Under the pieces are notes generated by a model. That model was not told the origin of the DNA. It saw nothing but the letters and a program-made list of their open reading frames with translations, and did no database searches. Positions 1 through 9,984 of a stretch of DNA of 64,000 nucleotides are shown piece by piece. The DNA comes from Kibdelosporangium banguiense (lineage in GTDB: Bacteria > Actinomycetota > Actinomycetes > Mycobacteriales > Pseudonocardiaceae). Each line of letters begins with the position of its first letter. The first letter of the stretch is position 1. Both the position numbers and the translations under genes were made by a program. The stretch is from assembly GCF_017876405.1 (NCBI RefSeq), contig NZ_JAGINW010000001.1, positions 10,987,203-11,051,202 on the forward strand, written 5' to 3'.

Positions 1-329
1 AAAGGGCCTTTTACTGTCAGTAGGCATGAAACTGCTCCTCATTCGTCGCCACAATATGCGGCGGGCGATACTCTGATGGATTGGTGACGTGGAGGGGTAA
101 ACCCCATCACACGCCGCGTCTTGGCGGATTACCAGGCAATCATGCACCGAGCGGTTCCGCCTCGCCCTCGAACTCGTCGGCGCCAACGTGGATCTTGGCT
201 AGCAGTCGTCCGTCGCGACCACCAGGTCCCTCGACAGACGGGACATCATTAACACCTCCTTCCCATTTATCAGGCGCGTGATCCGATACACGCTGTTAGT
301 TGGCGCGCGTCAAAACGCGATTTGTCCGC
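1..329. other. Stretch without a supported gene
   Basis: No reading frame here has a convincing start, ribosome site and recognisable product. The stretch precedes transposase debris and is probably decayed mobile DNA. Confidence 0.5.
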
Positions 330-460
330 GACCAAGACCAGACCAAGATCTGACATGTCCCGCTCCGATACCAGCGCGAAAGCCTTGGCTCGCGTCCGCG
401 GCCATTTCTCCACTGCCCGCAAACAGGGAATCAACCCCTACGAGGCTTATTCATACTCCT
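330..460 (+). pseudogene. Possible IS66-type transposase 3' remnant
   Basis: A short run reading approximately RVRGHFSTARKQGINPYEA recalls the C-terminal segment of IS66-family transposases (RSYI-TARKHG-NPL-AL). Frame breaks occur on both sides, and there is no start codon or catalytic domain. The assignment rests on one motif remembered from the family, so it is weak. Confidence 0.3.
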
Positions 461-1490
461 CGTATTGGTGTACATTTCTGCCCTGCGGAGTCTTGGAAGA
501 ACGTGCCGACGTGCCCCCTCGGCACGTCGGCACATTGTCAATCAGAGCCGTAAGGCAGTGCTCACCGAGCGAGTAACTCCTGGCCGATTCGTGTGCCTGA
601 CACGCGGCGTGCTACGGCCCCGTCCGTTGCGGTGAGGATCCAGTCCGCCGCAGCGTTGGGCCCGCTCCTGCGTCCGCGCTCCGCCTACACTCCGCGTACC
701 GGACGCGGCCACCCCGGAACGCGGGGTCGGCGGTTACTCACCCCCAGCGAGTAATCGCCGAAACAGTCCGGCCAATCAGCGGGTATAGCGGCGCTATGGC
801 ACTCGTTGCTTGCTGGGTGCGGACAAGCCAGGCGTGTCCCGGCGGTGGCCGTGCTGTCCCGGTGCCTGCCGTGGCGTGTCTTTTCCGTTCACCAGTGCTC
901 CCTCCCGAACTGTATCGCGGCGCTTGATCTCGCCGCTTGGAACCAGATGTACCGCCGCTGGGGTTGTTTCGTGTCGGCATACGGACTAGAGAATCGGCGC
1001 GAGACAACCCGGTGAAAGGCGGGATACAGGCAACAGGAGATGCCACGGACCGGACGGCCCACTGGACCCAGACGCCGGAGTGGCGCAACGGGTCCGCCTG
1101 GTTTTGCCCGGCATTCAAGATGAGCACGAAGCGGGCATTGGTGATGAGCATGACCGGTGAGGTGATTTCGCCAGTCTCGATGCTCGCGGTGTCGGCTACG
1201 TGCTCATGGTGCCGGTCGGTGGTGTTCACGGTGCCGTCAGGCGAAGGGCACACTTGTTCGCTGCAGACAGGGCCGTGTCGGGCACGTGCGCGGTGATCCG
1301 GCTTGTTGATCACCCCGATGGTGCGGACGTGAGCAGTTGCCCGCGGGTGAAGATGCCGATCAGGGTCCAGCTCGGCAGGTGTCGGGCGAAACGGCGGCGG
1401 AAGGCGAGTACCGCAGCGGGGGGTGTGGTGAGAGCGTCACCGAGTTCGGTGGGTTGCGCCGCGAGGTCGCCCAGTACCTCGGGGCCAACC
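461..1490. other. About 1 kb without a recognisable gene
   Basis: Several overlapping frames stay open on both strands, as expected in GC-rich DNA. None shows a ribosome site with a plausible protein. The minus strand at about 1130-1290 reads somewhat protein-like but matches no family I know. Probably decayed accessory DNA. Confidence 0.4.
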
Positions 1491-1494
1491 GAAA

Positions 1495-1838
1495 GGCGTG
1501 CGGATCGAGCCGTACGCCGAGCGGTACGACGACGGGATGTGGCAAGGCCGCAACGCGGCGTTCGCCGACCACTGGGGCAGCGCCGAGCGGAGCGTCGAGG
1601 ACTGGCGGCAGGGATGTCCGGCAGCAGTTGGTTCCGGCCGAAGATCTCCTTCGCCGTGCTGGACGCGACGCTGTCATCGGCCTGCTTGTCAGCAACGAGT
1701 ACGCGGCGAACACCACCGCGACCGGGGTGCGCGAGGCCGACACGATCGGCATCGTGCGAGCTTGGCACGGCAAGGGGCTTGCGACTGCGGTGCTGATGTG
1801 GGCGCGTTGGCGGCGGCCCGGGTCAAGGGCCCGAACAC
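1495..1838 (+). pseudogene. GNAT acetyltransferase, frameshifted and 3'-truncated
   Basis: Three frames must be stitched together to read a GNAT-like protein: VRIEPYAERYDDGMWQGRN first, then a segment around RPKISFAVLD, then DAVIGLLVSNEYAANTTATG and a GIVRAWHGKGLATAVL run. The last carries the acetyl-CoA-binding R/Q-x-x-G-x-G/A loop as RAWHGKGLA. GNAT enzymes move an acetyl group from acetyl-CoA to an amine. The frame changes near 1620-1680, and the C-terminal third is replaced by a transposase fragment from about 1846. A dead gene caught at a deletion junction. Confidence 0.7.
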
Positions 1839-1943
1839 TCACAGGAGCCAGGCTGTTCGCCCTGGCTGTCATCGAGCACACCACTCGCCGCATCCGCATC
1901 CTCGGCGCCACCGCTCACCCCACAGCGGCGTGGACCACTAAAC

Positions 1944-2909
1944 GAAGTGATCTCAGTAGGGAATGATGTCTGATTCTGGGCGACACAGGCATTTCGTCTA
2001 TATCGGACGGTGCTGGAGACGGGCGTGGAGTCCCCGGTAGATGAGTTCTCACCACAAAGATCCATCCACCAAGAGGACTCCATGTGATTGCCTATCGTGC
2101 CATGCTCGACGTCCCCGCGAACTGGTCGGTCGGGTACGTGTCCCGGTTACTGGCCGCCGAAACGGCGGGCACGCGGCACCCGTCGCGACAGCCGGGCGTT
2201 GACCTGATGGAATCAGGCGTTGTTTGGGCTGGTGTGGTTCCGCAACCGCGGCGACCTGACCGTGCTGGGCGCCGGGTTCGGCATCAGCCGCGCCACCGCC
2301 TACCGCTACCACGACGAGGACCTGCACGAGGCGTTGGAACGCGCCGCGGACCAGGGCGTGGCCTACGTGATCCTGGACGGGAAGGTTTTTCTCCGCCGAC
2401 CGCTGCGGCGAGAAGACCACCAGCGCGAAAGGCCAGCTCATCGACCTCTGGTATTCCGGCAAGGCCCACCAGCACGGCGGCAACATTCAAGCACTCTCGG
2501 CACCGGACGGGTTCCCGCTGTGGGTCTGTGACGTCAAGCCCGGCTCGGTGCACGATTTGACCGCGGCACGCGAGCATGTCCTCGGCGGCCCTGTATTGGG
2601 CCGCCTCACACCTCGACCTGCCCAGCCTGGCCGACGGCGGCTACGACGGCGCGGGCATCGGCGTGCACACCCCGGTCAAACAACCCGCCGGCGACCAGGT
2701 CCTCGCTGCTGACGACCGCACCTACAACGTCCTGCTGCGCGGCCTGCGCTGCCTGGGCGAACGCGGATTCGCCGTGCTCACCGGACGCTGGCGCGCCCTG
2801 CAACATTTCACCGCCAGCCCCAGCAAGATCGGCGACATCGTCAAAGCCGCACTCGTACTCACCCATTTCGAACACGGCAAGATCGCGTGAAAGTCGCTGA
2901 GATTACTTC
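1944..2909 (+). mobile_element. IS5-like element nested in an older transposase
   Basis: The left end 1944-1956 reads GAAGTGATCTCAG and the right end 2897-2909 reads CTGAGATTACTTC. They are inverted repeats with one mismatch. The element interrupts the integrase reading frame, which resumes immediately after 2909, so it arrived later. It carries one broken DDE transposase. A 2-3 bp target duplication around AAC is possible but cannot be fixed by eye. Confidence 0.7.
2084..2890 (+). pseudogene. IS5-like (DDE_Tnp_4) transposase, frameshifted
   Basis: Typical order for the family: N-terminal VGYVSRLLAAE, then FGLVWFRNRGDLTVLGAGF, a helix-turn-helix segment GISRATAYRYHDE, the first Asp in AYVILDGKVF, the second Asp in DVKPGSVHDLTAAREHV and the tail LADGGYDGAGI to LTGRWRALQHFTASPSKIG. 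At least three frame changes (about 2170, 2400 and 2570) separate these blocks. A run expected between the helix-turn-helix and DLHEAL is missing. Inactive. Confidence 0.75.
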
Positions 2910-3581
2910 AACAGGCCAGAAACCTCATCATGGACCTCCAGGACGCCAGTGCCTCCGCTGTGAGGTATCTGATCCGAGACCGCGACAGCAAATACACCAG
3001 AGCCTTCGACGCCGTCCTTACTGACAGAGGGATCACGACAATCACCACCGGCATCCGTGTATCACGCGTGAACGCGATCATGGAACGTTGGATCCGCACC
3101 TGCCGAACCGAACTCCTCGACCGTACCCTCGTCCTGAACCAGGCCCACCTACTCCAAGCACTCCGCGAGTACGAAGACTTCTACAACCGGCATCGACCCA
3201 CCGTCCCTTACACGCCGCCGCCCCGCAGAAACACTTCCGCCACCGATCGCCAAACACGCACTCGAACGCCTCGACATCCGACGACAAGATCGACTCGGCG
3301 GCATCCTCCACGAATACCACCACGCTGCTTGACCAGCACGGATAGGCTTTTTGGCACCCACAAGGTCAAGCTGTAGATCCACACAAACTTGCTTGTTGAT
3401 CATTGTTTGGAGGCGAGTTGGGTGAGTTTGGTGCGGACTTCGTCGGCATCGCGGGTGACCGAGTCGGTCGAGGATGGCCAGGGCTTGTTGCGAGATGTCG
3501 AAAGCTGCGGGGTGTGAAGCTACCATGGTGAGGTTCTATTTGCCGAGGGGTATCCAATTCAACGAAAAAGGGTCCAGGAAT

Positions 3582-4061
3582 GTGAAGACGCCCAAAACTG
3601 ATGCACTCTGGCGCGCGTTTCGCGCGGCGAACCTCGAAGCTGACGACCACTATGACGTGATCTGGTTCGGCGACAGCGACGAGATGGCCGACGAGCTGGC
3701 TGACCTTGTCACCGCTGGCACCAAACGGGCCACCGCCGCTGCGCTCCGTTCGTTCGGCGACGACGAACCGGTACCAAAGGTTGGGGATTACATCGTACTC
3801 GTCGATGGCAGCAGACAGCCTCGCTGTATCTGGCGAACAATAGACGTGGAGATCAAGCCCCTAAACGAGGTTGACGAGCAGTTCGCGTGGGACGAAGGCG
3901 AAGGCGATCGCACGGTTGAGTGGTGGCTCAACGCCCACCGATGGTACCTGGCACGAGAGGCCGCCCGCGAGGGTTACCCATTCGAGGACTCGATCATGAC
4001 CGTTTTCGAACGGTTCACCGTCGTTTGGCCACCTGAACTGGCAGACTCACCAGCACCGTAA
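3582..4061 (+). CDS. ASCH domain protein
   Basis: A 159-residue protein with the ASCH fold (PUA-like RNA/nucleotide-binding superfamily). Visible signatures are the N-terminal DALWRAFRAAN, an IWFGDSDEMADELADLV segment, the substrate-site loop AGTKRATA (G-K-R typical of ASCH), then VPKVGDYIVLVDG and CIWRT. The C-terminal DEGEGDRTVEWWLNAHRWY matches the DEGDR-helix of the family. ASCH proteins are linked to RNA handling, and one characterised branch hydrolyses N4-acetylcytidine; the role here is unknown. I chose GTG at 3582, preceded by AGGA, because the 36 codons upstream do not look like the family. It stands alone, with integrase debris to the left. Confidence 0.85.
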   Translation: MKTPKTDALWRAFRAANLEADDHYDVIWFGDSDEMADELADLVTAGTKRATAAALRSFGDDEPVPKVGDYIVLVDGSRQPRCIWRTIDVEIKPLNEVDEQFAWDEGEGDRTVEWWLNAHRWYLAREAAREGYPFEDSIMTVFERFTVVWPPELADSPAP

Positions 4062-4102
4062 CAGCAGATTTCCCGAGTCGAATCCGGCACAAATAGGCTT
4101 AT

Positions 4103-4381
4103 TCACGGTAGCCGAACTAACGCCTGTTCGACGTGTGCCGACATGAACGACGGCCCGTTTGTTGTGAGAATTGGGTTACCACACTCAAGCCTCACAAGAA
4201 TGGATCGACCACAGTCGTTCCCGTGAACCCATGACAGCGACTCGTACCGCGTGCGGCTCTCGTGATCACGGCGGTAGTCGTTGATGCCGTCGACCAGACC
4301 GCGCACCACGTTCAGGCCGAACAACGCCTTGTCGGTCCGGGCAACGAGCCCGAGGAACCGGTGGTGCGGCTTGCGCAGCAT
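4103..4381 (-). pseudogene. Hypothetical protein fragment
   Basis: The minus strand reads LLHHIPEPMLRKPHHRFLGL, then ARTDKALFGLNVVRGLVDGIN and ESRTRYESLSWVHGNDCGRS. It looks protein-like, and the frame continues upstream of the first ATG without another start until a stop. No family recognised. The upstream continuation without a start suggests a truncated remnant. Confidence 0.35.
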
Positions 4382-4414
4382 TGGTTCGGGGATGTGGTGT
4401 AGGAGGGTGGCGAG

Positions 4415-4755
4415 AAACGGCGATCAGGGTGTAGTCAGACGTGGCCCGGCCACGGCCGTCGGTACTTTGAGTCGTGGTCCGGTTCCCTGGCCAGTTGTGG
4501 TCATTGACCGGTGTGCGCCGCTGGTCGCTGTTGCAGGTTGGTGTTGTTCAGTGCTCGACTGGCAGACCAGTCTGATGGACCGCTATTGGGTGTCTCTCGG
4601 CAGAAACTGGAGCGAGGGCGCGGTGTGCGTAGTTTGCGGCGGTCCTGGGCGTTGGGGCGGCCGTTGTCGGGTTACTCGGCGGTCAGTTCGATGTCAGGGA
4701 TTTCTGGTGCAGCGAATCCATCCGATCGACTTGCCTGACCGGTTGCTAGCGGGAT
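4415..4755. other. Upstream region of the WD40 gene
   Basis: No supported gene. It should hold the promoter of the large WD40 protein that starts at 4770. No convincing -10/-35 pair or operator was identified by eye. Confidence 0.4.
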
Positions 4756-4769
4756 AGAGGAGTAGTGGG

Positions 4770-7700
4770 ATGCCGCGGCCGGAGGGTCCGTTGGACCCGG
4801 ATGCGGGAGTGGTGCAGCGGTTCGCCTGGGAGCTACGCCAATTACGGGAGAAAGCAGGCAGCCCACCGTATCGGGAGCTTGGGCGGCGCGCGCACTACTC
4901 GCAGGCGACGCTGGCCAAAGCCGCCGGGGGCAGGGATCTGCCCAGTCTGGCGGTCACCATTGCGTACGTGCGGGCGTGCGGTGGCGATACAGAGGAGTGG
5001 GAGGCGCGGTGGCGCGAGGCGGCCGCTGAGGCCGCGCCGGGGGCGTTGGCGGGTGTCACCGACGCCCGGGAGGCTGACGCTGTCGCGCCGTATGTGGGGT
5101 TGGCGGCGTTCGGCCTGGAGGATGCTGATCGGTTTTTCGGCCGGGAGCAGTTGGTTGCTGAGCTGGTGGGCAAGCTGGAGCGGCATCGGTTCGTGGCGGT
5201 TGTCGGGGCATCTGGGTCGGGTAAGTCGTCGCTGCTGCGGGCTGGGTTGCTCCCCGCGGTACGCGAGGAGTGCGCGGCCGTGGTGATCACGCCGGGGGCC
5301 GATCCGGTGTCGCGGCTGCAGCGGGCGCTGGAGGCACGTCCGGCGGGGACGGATGTGCTGTTGGTGGTGGATCAGTTCGAGGAGCTGTTCACCCTGTGTC
5401 CCGACCGCGCTGCCCAGGAGCGGTTCATCACCGGATTGCTGGAGACGGTGCGCCAGCCGGGTAGCCGCACTCAGGTGGTGCTGGGTGTGCGGGCGGATTT
5501 CTACGCGCATTGCGCCCAGCATGGCGGGTTGGTGGAGGCGTTGCGGGAGGCGCAGGTGTTGGTCGGGCCGATGAACACCGACGAGTTGCGCGCGGTGATC
5601 ACCGGGCCGGCGGTCCGGTTCGGTTACAGCGTGGAGGGTGCGCTGGCGGCCCGGCTAATCGGCGATGCCACCGGCCAGCCCGGGGTACTCCCGCTGGTCT
5701 CGCACGCCCTGCGGGAGACCTGGCGGCGGCGCCGCGGTAATGCGCTGACGTTGGCCGGGTACGACGCGGCTGGCGGCATCCAGCGCGCGATTGCCCGGAC
5801 CGCCGAGCAGGCCTACGCCAGCCTCGATGGTGAGCAGCAGCGGATTGCCCGGCAGATCTTCGGTCGGTTGGTCGCCCTGGGCGAGGGTACCGAGGACACC
5901 AAGAGACGCATCGATCGCAGCGAACTCGACCACGGCAACCCCGACACCGCCGTTGTGGTGGACGCCCTGGTGCTGGCGCGGTTGCTCACCGTGGACGCCG
6001 ATAATGTGGAGATCGCCCACGAGGCGCTGATCCGCTGCTGGCCACGGCTGCGGGACTGGCTGACCGAGGACCGCGACGGGCTACGGATTCACCGGCAGCT
6101 CACCGAGGCGGCCCAGGCGTGGGATGCCCTGGATCGGGATCCCGGGGCGCTGTACCAGGGCACGCGCCTGGACCTGGCCCGTGACTGGGCCAACACTCCC
6201 CCCCAGCGTGCCCACATGAACGCCCTCGAACAGAAATTCCTCGACGCCAGCAACCACGCCGCCCAGCGGCGCACCCGGCGCCTGAGGCAGCTGGTCGCCG
6301 CGCTGGCTACCCTGCTAGTGCTGGCAATGGCCGCGAGCGTGGTGGCTATCCAGCAACGCCAGACCGCACTGGACCAACGCCAGACCGCTCTCGCCGGCAA
6401 ACTGGCTGCCAAATCCGCCACGCTTGCCGTCGTGGGGCAACCGGATGCGTCGATGCTGCTGGCCGTCGAAGCCTTCCATCAAGACCCCACCCTGGTCGAG
6501 GCCCGCAGTGCGCTGCTGAGCAGCCAAAGCCAGTACTTCACCGCCCGGCTCGCCGGCCACACCGATGCAGTCTTCGGGGTGGCGTTCAGTCCCGACGGCC
6601 GTATCCTGGCCACCGCCAGCGCGGATCAGGCGGTGCGGTTGTGGGATGTGGCCAACCACAACCTGATCGCCACCCTAACCGGCCACACCAGCGAGGTGTA
6701 TGGGGTGGCGTTCAGTCCCGACGGCCACACCCTGGCCACCACTAGCCGGGATCAGACGGTGCGGCTGTGGGACGTGGCCAACCACAACCTGATCGCCACC
6801 TTGAGCGGGCACACCGGCGGAGTCTCCGACGTGGCGTTCAGTCCCGATGGCCGTATCCTGGCCACCGCCAGTGACGACATGACGGTGCGGTTGTGGGACG
6901 TGGCCAACCACAACCTGATCGCCACCCTAACCGGGCACACCAGCGAGGTGTTCGCGGTGGCGTTCAGTCCCGACGGCCGTATCCTGGCCACCGCCAGTGA
7001 CGACATGACGGTGCGGCTGTGGGACGTGGCCAACCACAACCTGATCGCCACCCTAACCGGGCACACCGGCGCAGTCTCCGACGTGGCGTTCAGTCCCGAC
7101 GGCCGTATCCTGGCCACCGCCAGTGACGACATGACGGTGCGGCTGTGGGACGTGGCCAACCACAACCTGATCGCCACCCTAACCGGGCACACCAGCGAGG
7201 TGTTCGAGGTGGCGTTCAGTCCCGACGGCCACACCCTGGCCACCGCCAGCGCGGATCAGGCGGTGCGGCTGTGGGACGTGGCCAACCACAACCTGATCGC
7301 CACCCTAACCGGGCACACCAGCGAGGTGTTCGAGGTGGCGTTCAGTCCCGACGGCCACACCCTGGCCACCGCTGGTCGGGACAACACCGCAGTGCTATGG
7401 GGCATGAACAGCCCGATACTTACCCCGTACCCAGCCGCGCCCGCATTCGACGTCGCGTTCAGTCCCGGTGGCCACATCCTGGCCACCGCCAGCGCGGATC
7501 AGGCGGTGCGGCTGTGGGACGTGGCCAACCACAACCTGATCGCCACCCTGACCGGGCACACCGGCGCAGTCTCCGACGTGGCGTTCAGTCCCGACGGCCA
7601 CACCCTGGCCACCGCCAGCGCGGATCAGACGGTGCGGCTGTGGGACGTGGCCAACCACAACCTGATCGCCACCCTGACCGGCCACACCAGCGAGGTGTAC

Positions 7701-8387
7701 GGGGTGGCGTTCAGTCCCGACGGCCACACCCTGGCCACCACTAGCCGGGATCAGACGGTGCGGCTGTGGGACGTGGCCAACCACAACCTGATCGCCACCC
7801 TGACCGGCCACACCAGCGAGGTGTACGGGGTGGCGTTCAGTCCCGACGGCCACACCCTGGCCACCGCCAGCGCGGATCAGACGGTGCGGCTGTGGGACGT
7901 GGCCAACCACAACCTGATCGCCACCCTAACCGGCCACACCAGCGAAGTCTTGGCGGTGGCGTTCAGTCCCGACGGCCACACCCTGGCCACCACTAGCCGG
8001 GATCAGACGGTGCGGCTGTGGGACGTGGCCAACCACAACCTGATCGCCACCCTAACCGGCCACACCAGCGAAGTCTTGGCGGTGGCGTTCAGTCCCGACG
8101 GCCACACCCTGGCCACCACTAGCCGGGATCAGACGGTGCGGCTGTGGGACGTGGCCAACCACAACCTGATCGCCACCCTAACCGGCCACACCAGCGAAGT
8201 CTTGGCGGTGGCGTTCAGTCCCGACGGCCACACCCTGGCCACTGCCGGCAAGGACGGCACGATACGGCTGTGGGATCCGGACCCAGCTCGTGTCACTGCC
8301 CGCAACTGCCGGCTGATCGGGACCGTCACCCAAGCCCGATGGGAACAGCTCATGCCCGAACTGCCCTACCATCCCACTTGCTCCTGA
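4770..8387 (+). CDS. HTH / P-loop NTPase (nSTAND) / WD40-repeat protein
   Basis: A 1205-residue, probably membrane-tethered signalling ATPase. Residues ~14-90 form a Cro/C1-type helix-turn-helix (YRELGRRAHYSQATLAKAA). Residues ~105-135 carry YVGLAAFGLEDADRFFGRE, the usual nSTAND entry. Walker A is GASGSGKSS (~146-154) and Walker B is LLVVDQFEELF (~196-206). A hydrophobic segment lies at ~505-530. From residue 596 there are 14 WD40 blades of 42 residues. Blades 7 and 14 are the divergent ones, so the array reads as two seven-bladed propellers. Start ATG 4770 has GAGGAG eight bases upstream. Family knowledge: WD40-nSTAND proteins resemble eukaryotic NLRs and occur in bacterial conflict or signalling systems. 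The ligand is unknown, and the near-identity of blades implies recent recombination. Confidence 0.93.
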   Translation: MPRPEGPLDPDAGVVQRFAWELRQLREKAGSPPYRELGRRAHYSQATLAKAAGGRDLPSLAVTIAYVRACGGDTEEWEARWREAAAEAAPGALAGVTDAREADAVAPYVGLAAFGLEDADRFFGREQLVAELVGKLERHRFVAVVGASGSGKSSLLRAGLLPAVREECAAVVITPGADPVSRLQRALEARPAGTDVLLVVDQFEELFTLCPDRAAQERFITGLLETVRQPGSRTQVVLGVRADFYAHCAQHGGLVEALREAQVLVGPMNTDELRAVITGPAVRFGYSVEGALAARLIGDATGQPGVLPLVSHALRETWRRRRGNALTLAGYDAAGGIQRAIARTAEQAYASLDGEQQRIARQIFGRLVALGEGTEDTKRRIDRSELDHGNPDTAVVVDALVLARLLTVDADNVEIAHEALIRCWPRLRDWLTEDRDGLRIHRQLTEAAQAWDALDRDPGALYQGTRLDLARDWANTPPQRAHMNALEQKFLDASNHAAQRRTRRLRQLVAALATLLVLAMAASVVAIQQRQTALDQRQTALAGKLAAKSATLAVVGQPDASMLLAVEAFHQDPTLVEARSALLSSQSQYFTARLAGHTDAVFGVAFSPDGRILATASADQAVRLWDVANHNLIATLTGHTSEVYGVAFSPDGHTLATTSRDQTVRLWDVANHNLIATLSGHTGGVSDVAFSPDGRILATASDDMTVRLWDVANHNLIATLTGHTSEVFAVAFSPDGRILATASDDMTVRLWDVANHNLIATLTGHTGAVSDVAFSPDGRILATASDDMTVRLWDVANHNLIATLTGHTSEVFEVAFSPDGHTLATASADQAVRLWDVANHNLIATLTGHTSEVFEVAFSPDGHTLATAGRDNTAVLWGMNSPILTPYPAAPAFDVAFSPGGHILATASADQAVRLWDVANHNLIATLTGHTGAVSDVAFSPDGHTLATASADQTVRLWDVANHNLIATLTGHTSEVYGVAFSPDGHTLATTSRDQTVRLWDVANHNLIATLTGHTSEVYGVAFSPDGHTLATASADQTVRLWDVANHNLIATLTGHTSEVLAVAFSPDGHTLATTSRDQTVRLWDVANHNLIATLTGHTSEVLAVAFSPDGHTLATTSRDQTVRLWDVANHNLIATLTGHTSEVLAVAFSPDGHTLATAGKDGTIRLWDPDPARVTARNCRLIGTVTQARWEQLMPELPYHPTCS
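6555..8270 (+). repeat. 14 tandem WD40 blade repeats, 126-bp unit
   Basis: Each 126-bp unit encodes GHTxxVxxVAFSPDG, a variable Thr/Ala-Ser-xx-Asp stretch and RLWDVANHNLIATL. Most units differ at a handful of codons concentrated at the top-face positions (SEVYG, GAVSD, SEVLA, SEVFE) and at the second loop (SADQA, SRDQT, SDDMT). Unit 7 and the last unit are diverged and close each propeller. Near-identity at DNA level predicts copy-number change by recombination and possible assembly error. Confidence 0.95.
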
Positions 8388-8406
8388 ATCCCACTTGCTC
8401 CTGAAT
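8373..8406 (+). repeat. 17-bp tandem duplication at the WD40 stop codon
   Basis: The 17-mer CCCACTTGCTCCTGAAT occurs twice back to back (8373-8389 and 8390-8406). The first copy contains the TGA stop of the WD40 gene, so the duplication does not change the protein. It marks the seam with the following transposase debris. Confidence 0.9.
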
Positions 8407-8546
8407 CGCCGATGAACTATTACGTAGTCGACAGTCCACAGGTGTGACAACGCCCCTGTAGGGCTGTCCCGGTCGAGAATGCCGCCAACCGGTTTGACCT
8501 GGTCGATCGTGACGTCCGACGATCTGCGAAGGCCCTGCGCGCCCCC

Positions 8547-9400
8547 GGATAGTCACACCCGCAACGTTGTTGCGCTGGCACCGCAGGCTGATCGCCGCGC
8601 GGTGGCGACAGCCGAAGCCGCCAGGTCGTCCGCCGATCGGTGACGAACTGACCGCTCTGATCGTGCGCCTAGCGAGGGAAAACCGGACCTGGGGCGTGGT
8701 GCGTATCCAGGGCGAGTTACGTCGCCTCGGCCACCGAGTCGCCGCCTCGACCATCCGCAAAATCCTGCGCGCCAGCGGGATCCCGCCATCGACACGCCGT
8801 GATGACACCTGACGCACCTTCCTGCGAGCCCAAGCCCACAGCCTCCTCGCGATCGACCTTTTCCACGTCGACACCGTGACGCTGAAGAGGCTATATGTCG
8901 CGTTCATCATCGAAATCAAGACACGTAGGGTCCACCTACTCGGCATTACCGATCATCCGACCACAGACCGGGTGGCTCAGCTAGCCCGCGGACTTGCCAG
9001 CGACCTAGAGGACGCCGGCCACCGATTCACACACCTCATTCGCGACCGGGACACGAAGTTCGGTACCGCCTTCGACGCAGTCTTCGCCTCTATCGGCATC
9101 CAGATCGTGCTCACCACACCGCAAGCCCCGCAGATGAACGCCTTCGCCGAACGCTGGATCGGCTCCGCCCGTCGAGAATGCACCGACCGGATCCTCATTA
9201 CCGGACAAAGACACCTACACGACGTGCTCGACGTCTACGTCGTCCACCACAACGCCGGGCGCAGCCACCAAGGCCACGGAATGCTTCTACATGCTCCCGA
9301 CGACAAACCGAACCCGATCCCGTTCCCGGCCAAAATCGACACGATCCGACGCCGGCAGTGTCTCGGCGGACTGCTCAACGAGTACCGACCCGCCGCATGA
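8547..9400 (+). pseudogene. Integrase-core transposase with an in-frame TGA
   Basis: One frame reads IVTPATLLRWHRRLIAARW, the helix-turn-helix-like GELRRLGHRVAASTIRKIL, then a TGA at 8810-8812, then RTFLRAQAHSLLAIDLFHVD and the rest of the rve core with LIRDRDTKFGTAFDAVF and QMNAFAERWIGSARREC to GGLLNEYRPAA. Relatives have Trp at the stop position, so this is a TGG-to-TGA change. The first ~60 codons of the usual transposase are also missing. No inverted repeats were identified. Confidence 0.8.
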
Positions 9401-9984
9401 AGGTCCAGGCCAGAACCGGTAACCCAGTTTCCGACCAGTACAGTGCAGCCCGGCGACGAGAAAGGGACCTTCTTCTCCCTCGGTGGGGATATGCTTGCCA
9501 TCGACCACAGTGGACAGCGCCTCGTCTCGGCAGGCACACACCTCATTATCTGGGACGTCCCGCATCACGCTCGCCTCATGAGCATCCCGATCAGTGAACA
9601 AACAGGGTTGAGAAAGGTGGCCGTCAGCCCCGACGGCAGTGTCATTGCCGCGATCAACACGGAACCAATCGGCGAATCCACCGTCCTCCTGTGGGAGCGG
9701 GCGCGGCTGCCCTACTTGGGCCATATCGGCCCGGTCGGAGGCGTGGCATGGAGCACTGACGGGCGCTCCGTGACATCGACAGGCACCCCCGATGTTCTCA
9801 TGATCTCGGGCACCATGACCTGGGACACGGAGCGCCGGACAGTCCGGGTCTCGGTGGACTTACCGCCCGGAAGTCAGGTGAATACCGAGTCATCGCTCAG
9901 TCGCGACGGACGGGAGCTAGCGCTCCTACTCAGGAGTGAGAGTGACAGTGACAGAGCCGTGCTATGGGATGTCGCTGGTGGCAC

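Larger units (their letters stand above)
1846..3332 (+). pseudogene. Integrase-core (rve) transposase, split by a nested IS
   Basis: The catalytic core of an IS3/IS481-like transposase lies in two pieces. Positions 1846-1943 read LFALAVIEHTTRRIRILGAT; 2910-3332 resume with QARNLIMDL, the second Asp region LIRDRDSKYTRAFDAV, a degenerate Asn/Glu region and the family C-terminus GGILHEYHHAA. Between them sits an IS5-like element (1944-2909). The 5' DNA-binding half is missing because the left piece starts at a junction with a GNAT remnant. A second frameshift lies near 3220. Not functional. Confidence 0.75.

Noticed and set aside
738..1313. Long minus-strand open frame
   Set aside because: No ribosome site, no domain, and composition typical of a GC-rich shadow; the plus strand is equally open.
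7395..7910. Several long frames opposite or out of frame with the WD40 repeats
   Set aside because: They repeat with the same 126-bp period because the DNA is repetitive; clear shadows of the coding frame.
6555..8270. Regular 126-bp repeats considered as a CRISPR-like array
   Set aside because: No unique spacers; the repeats are in-frame WD40 blades.
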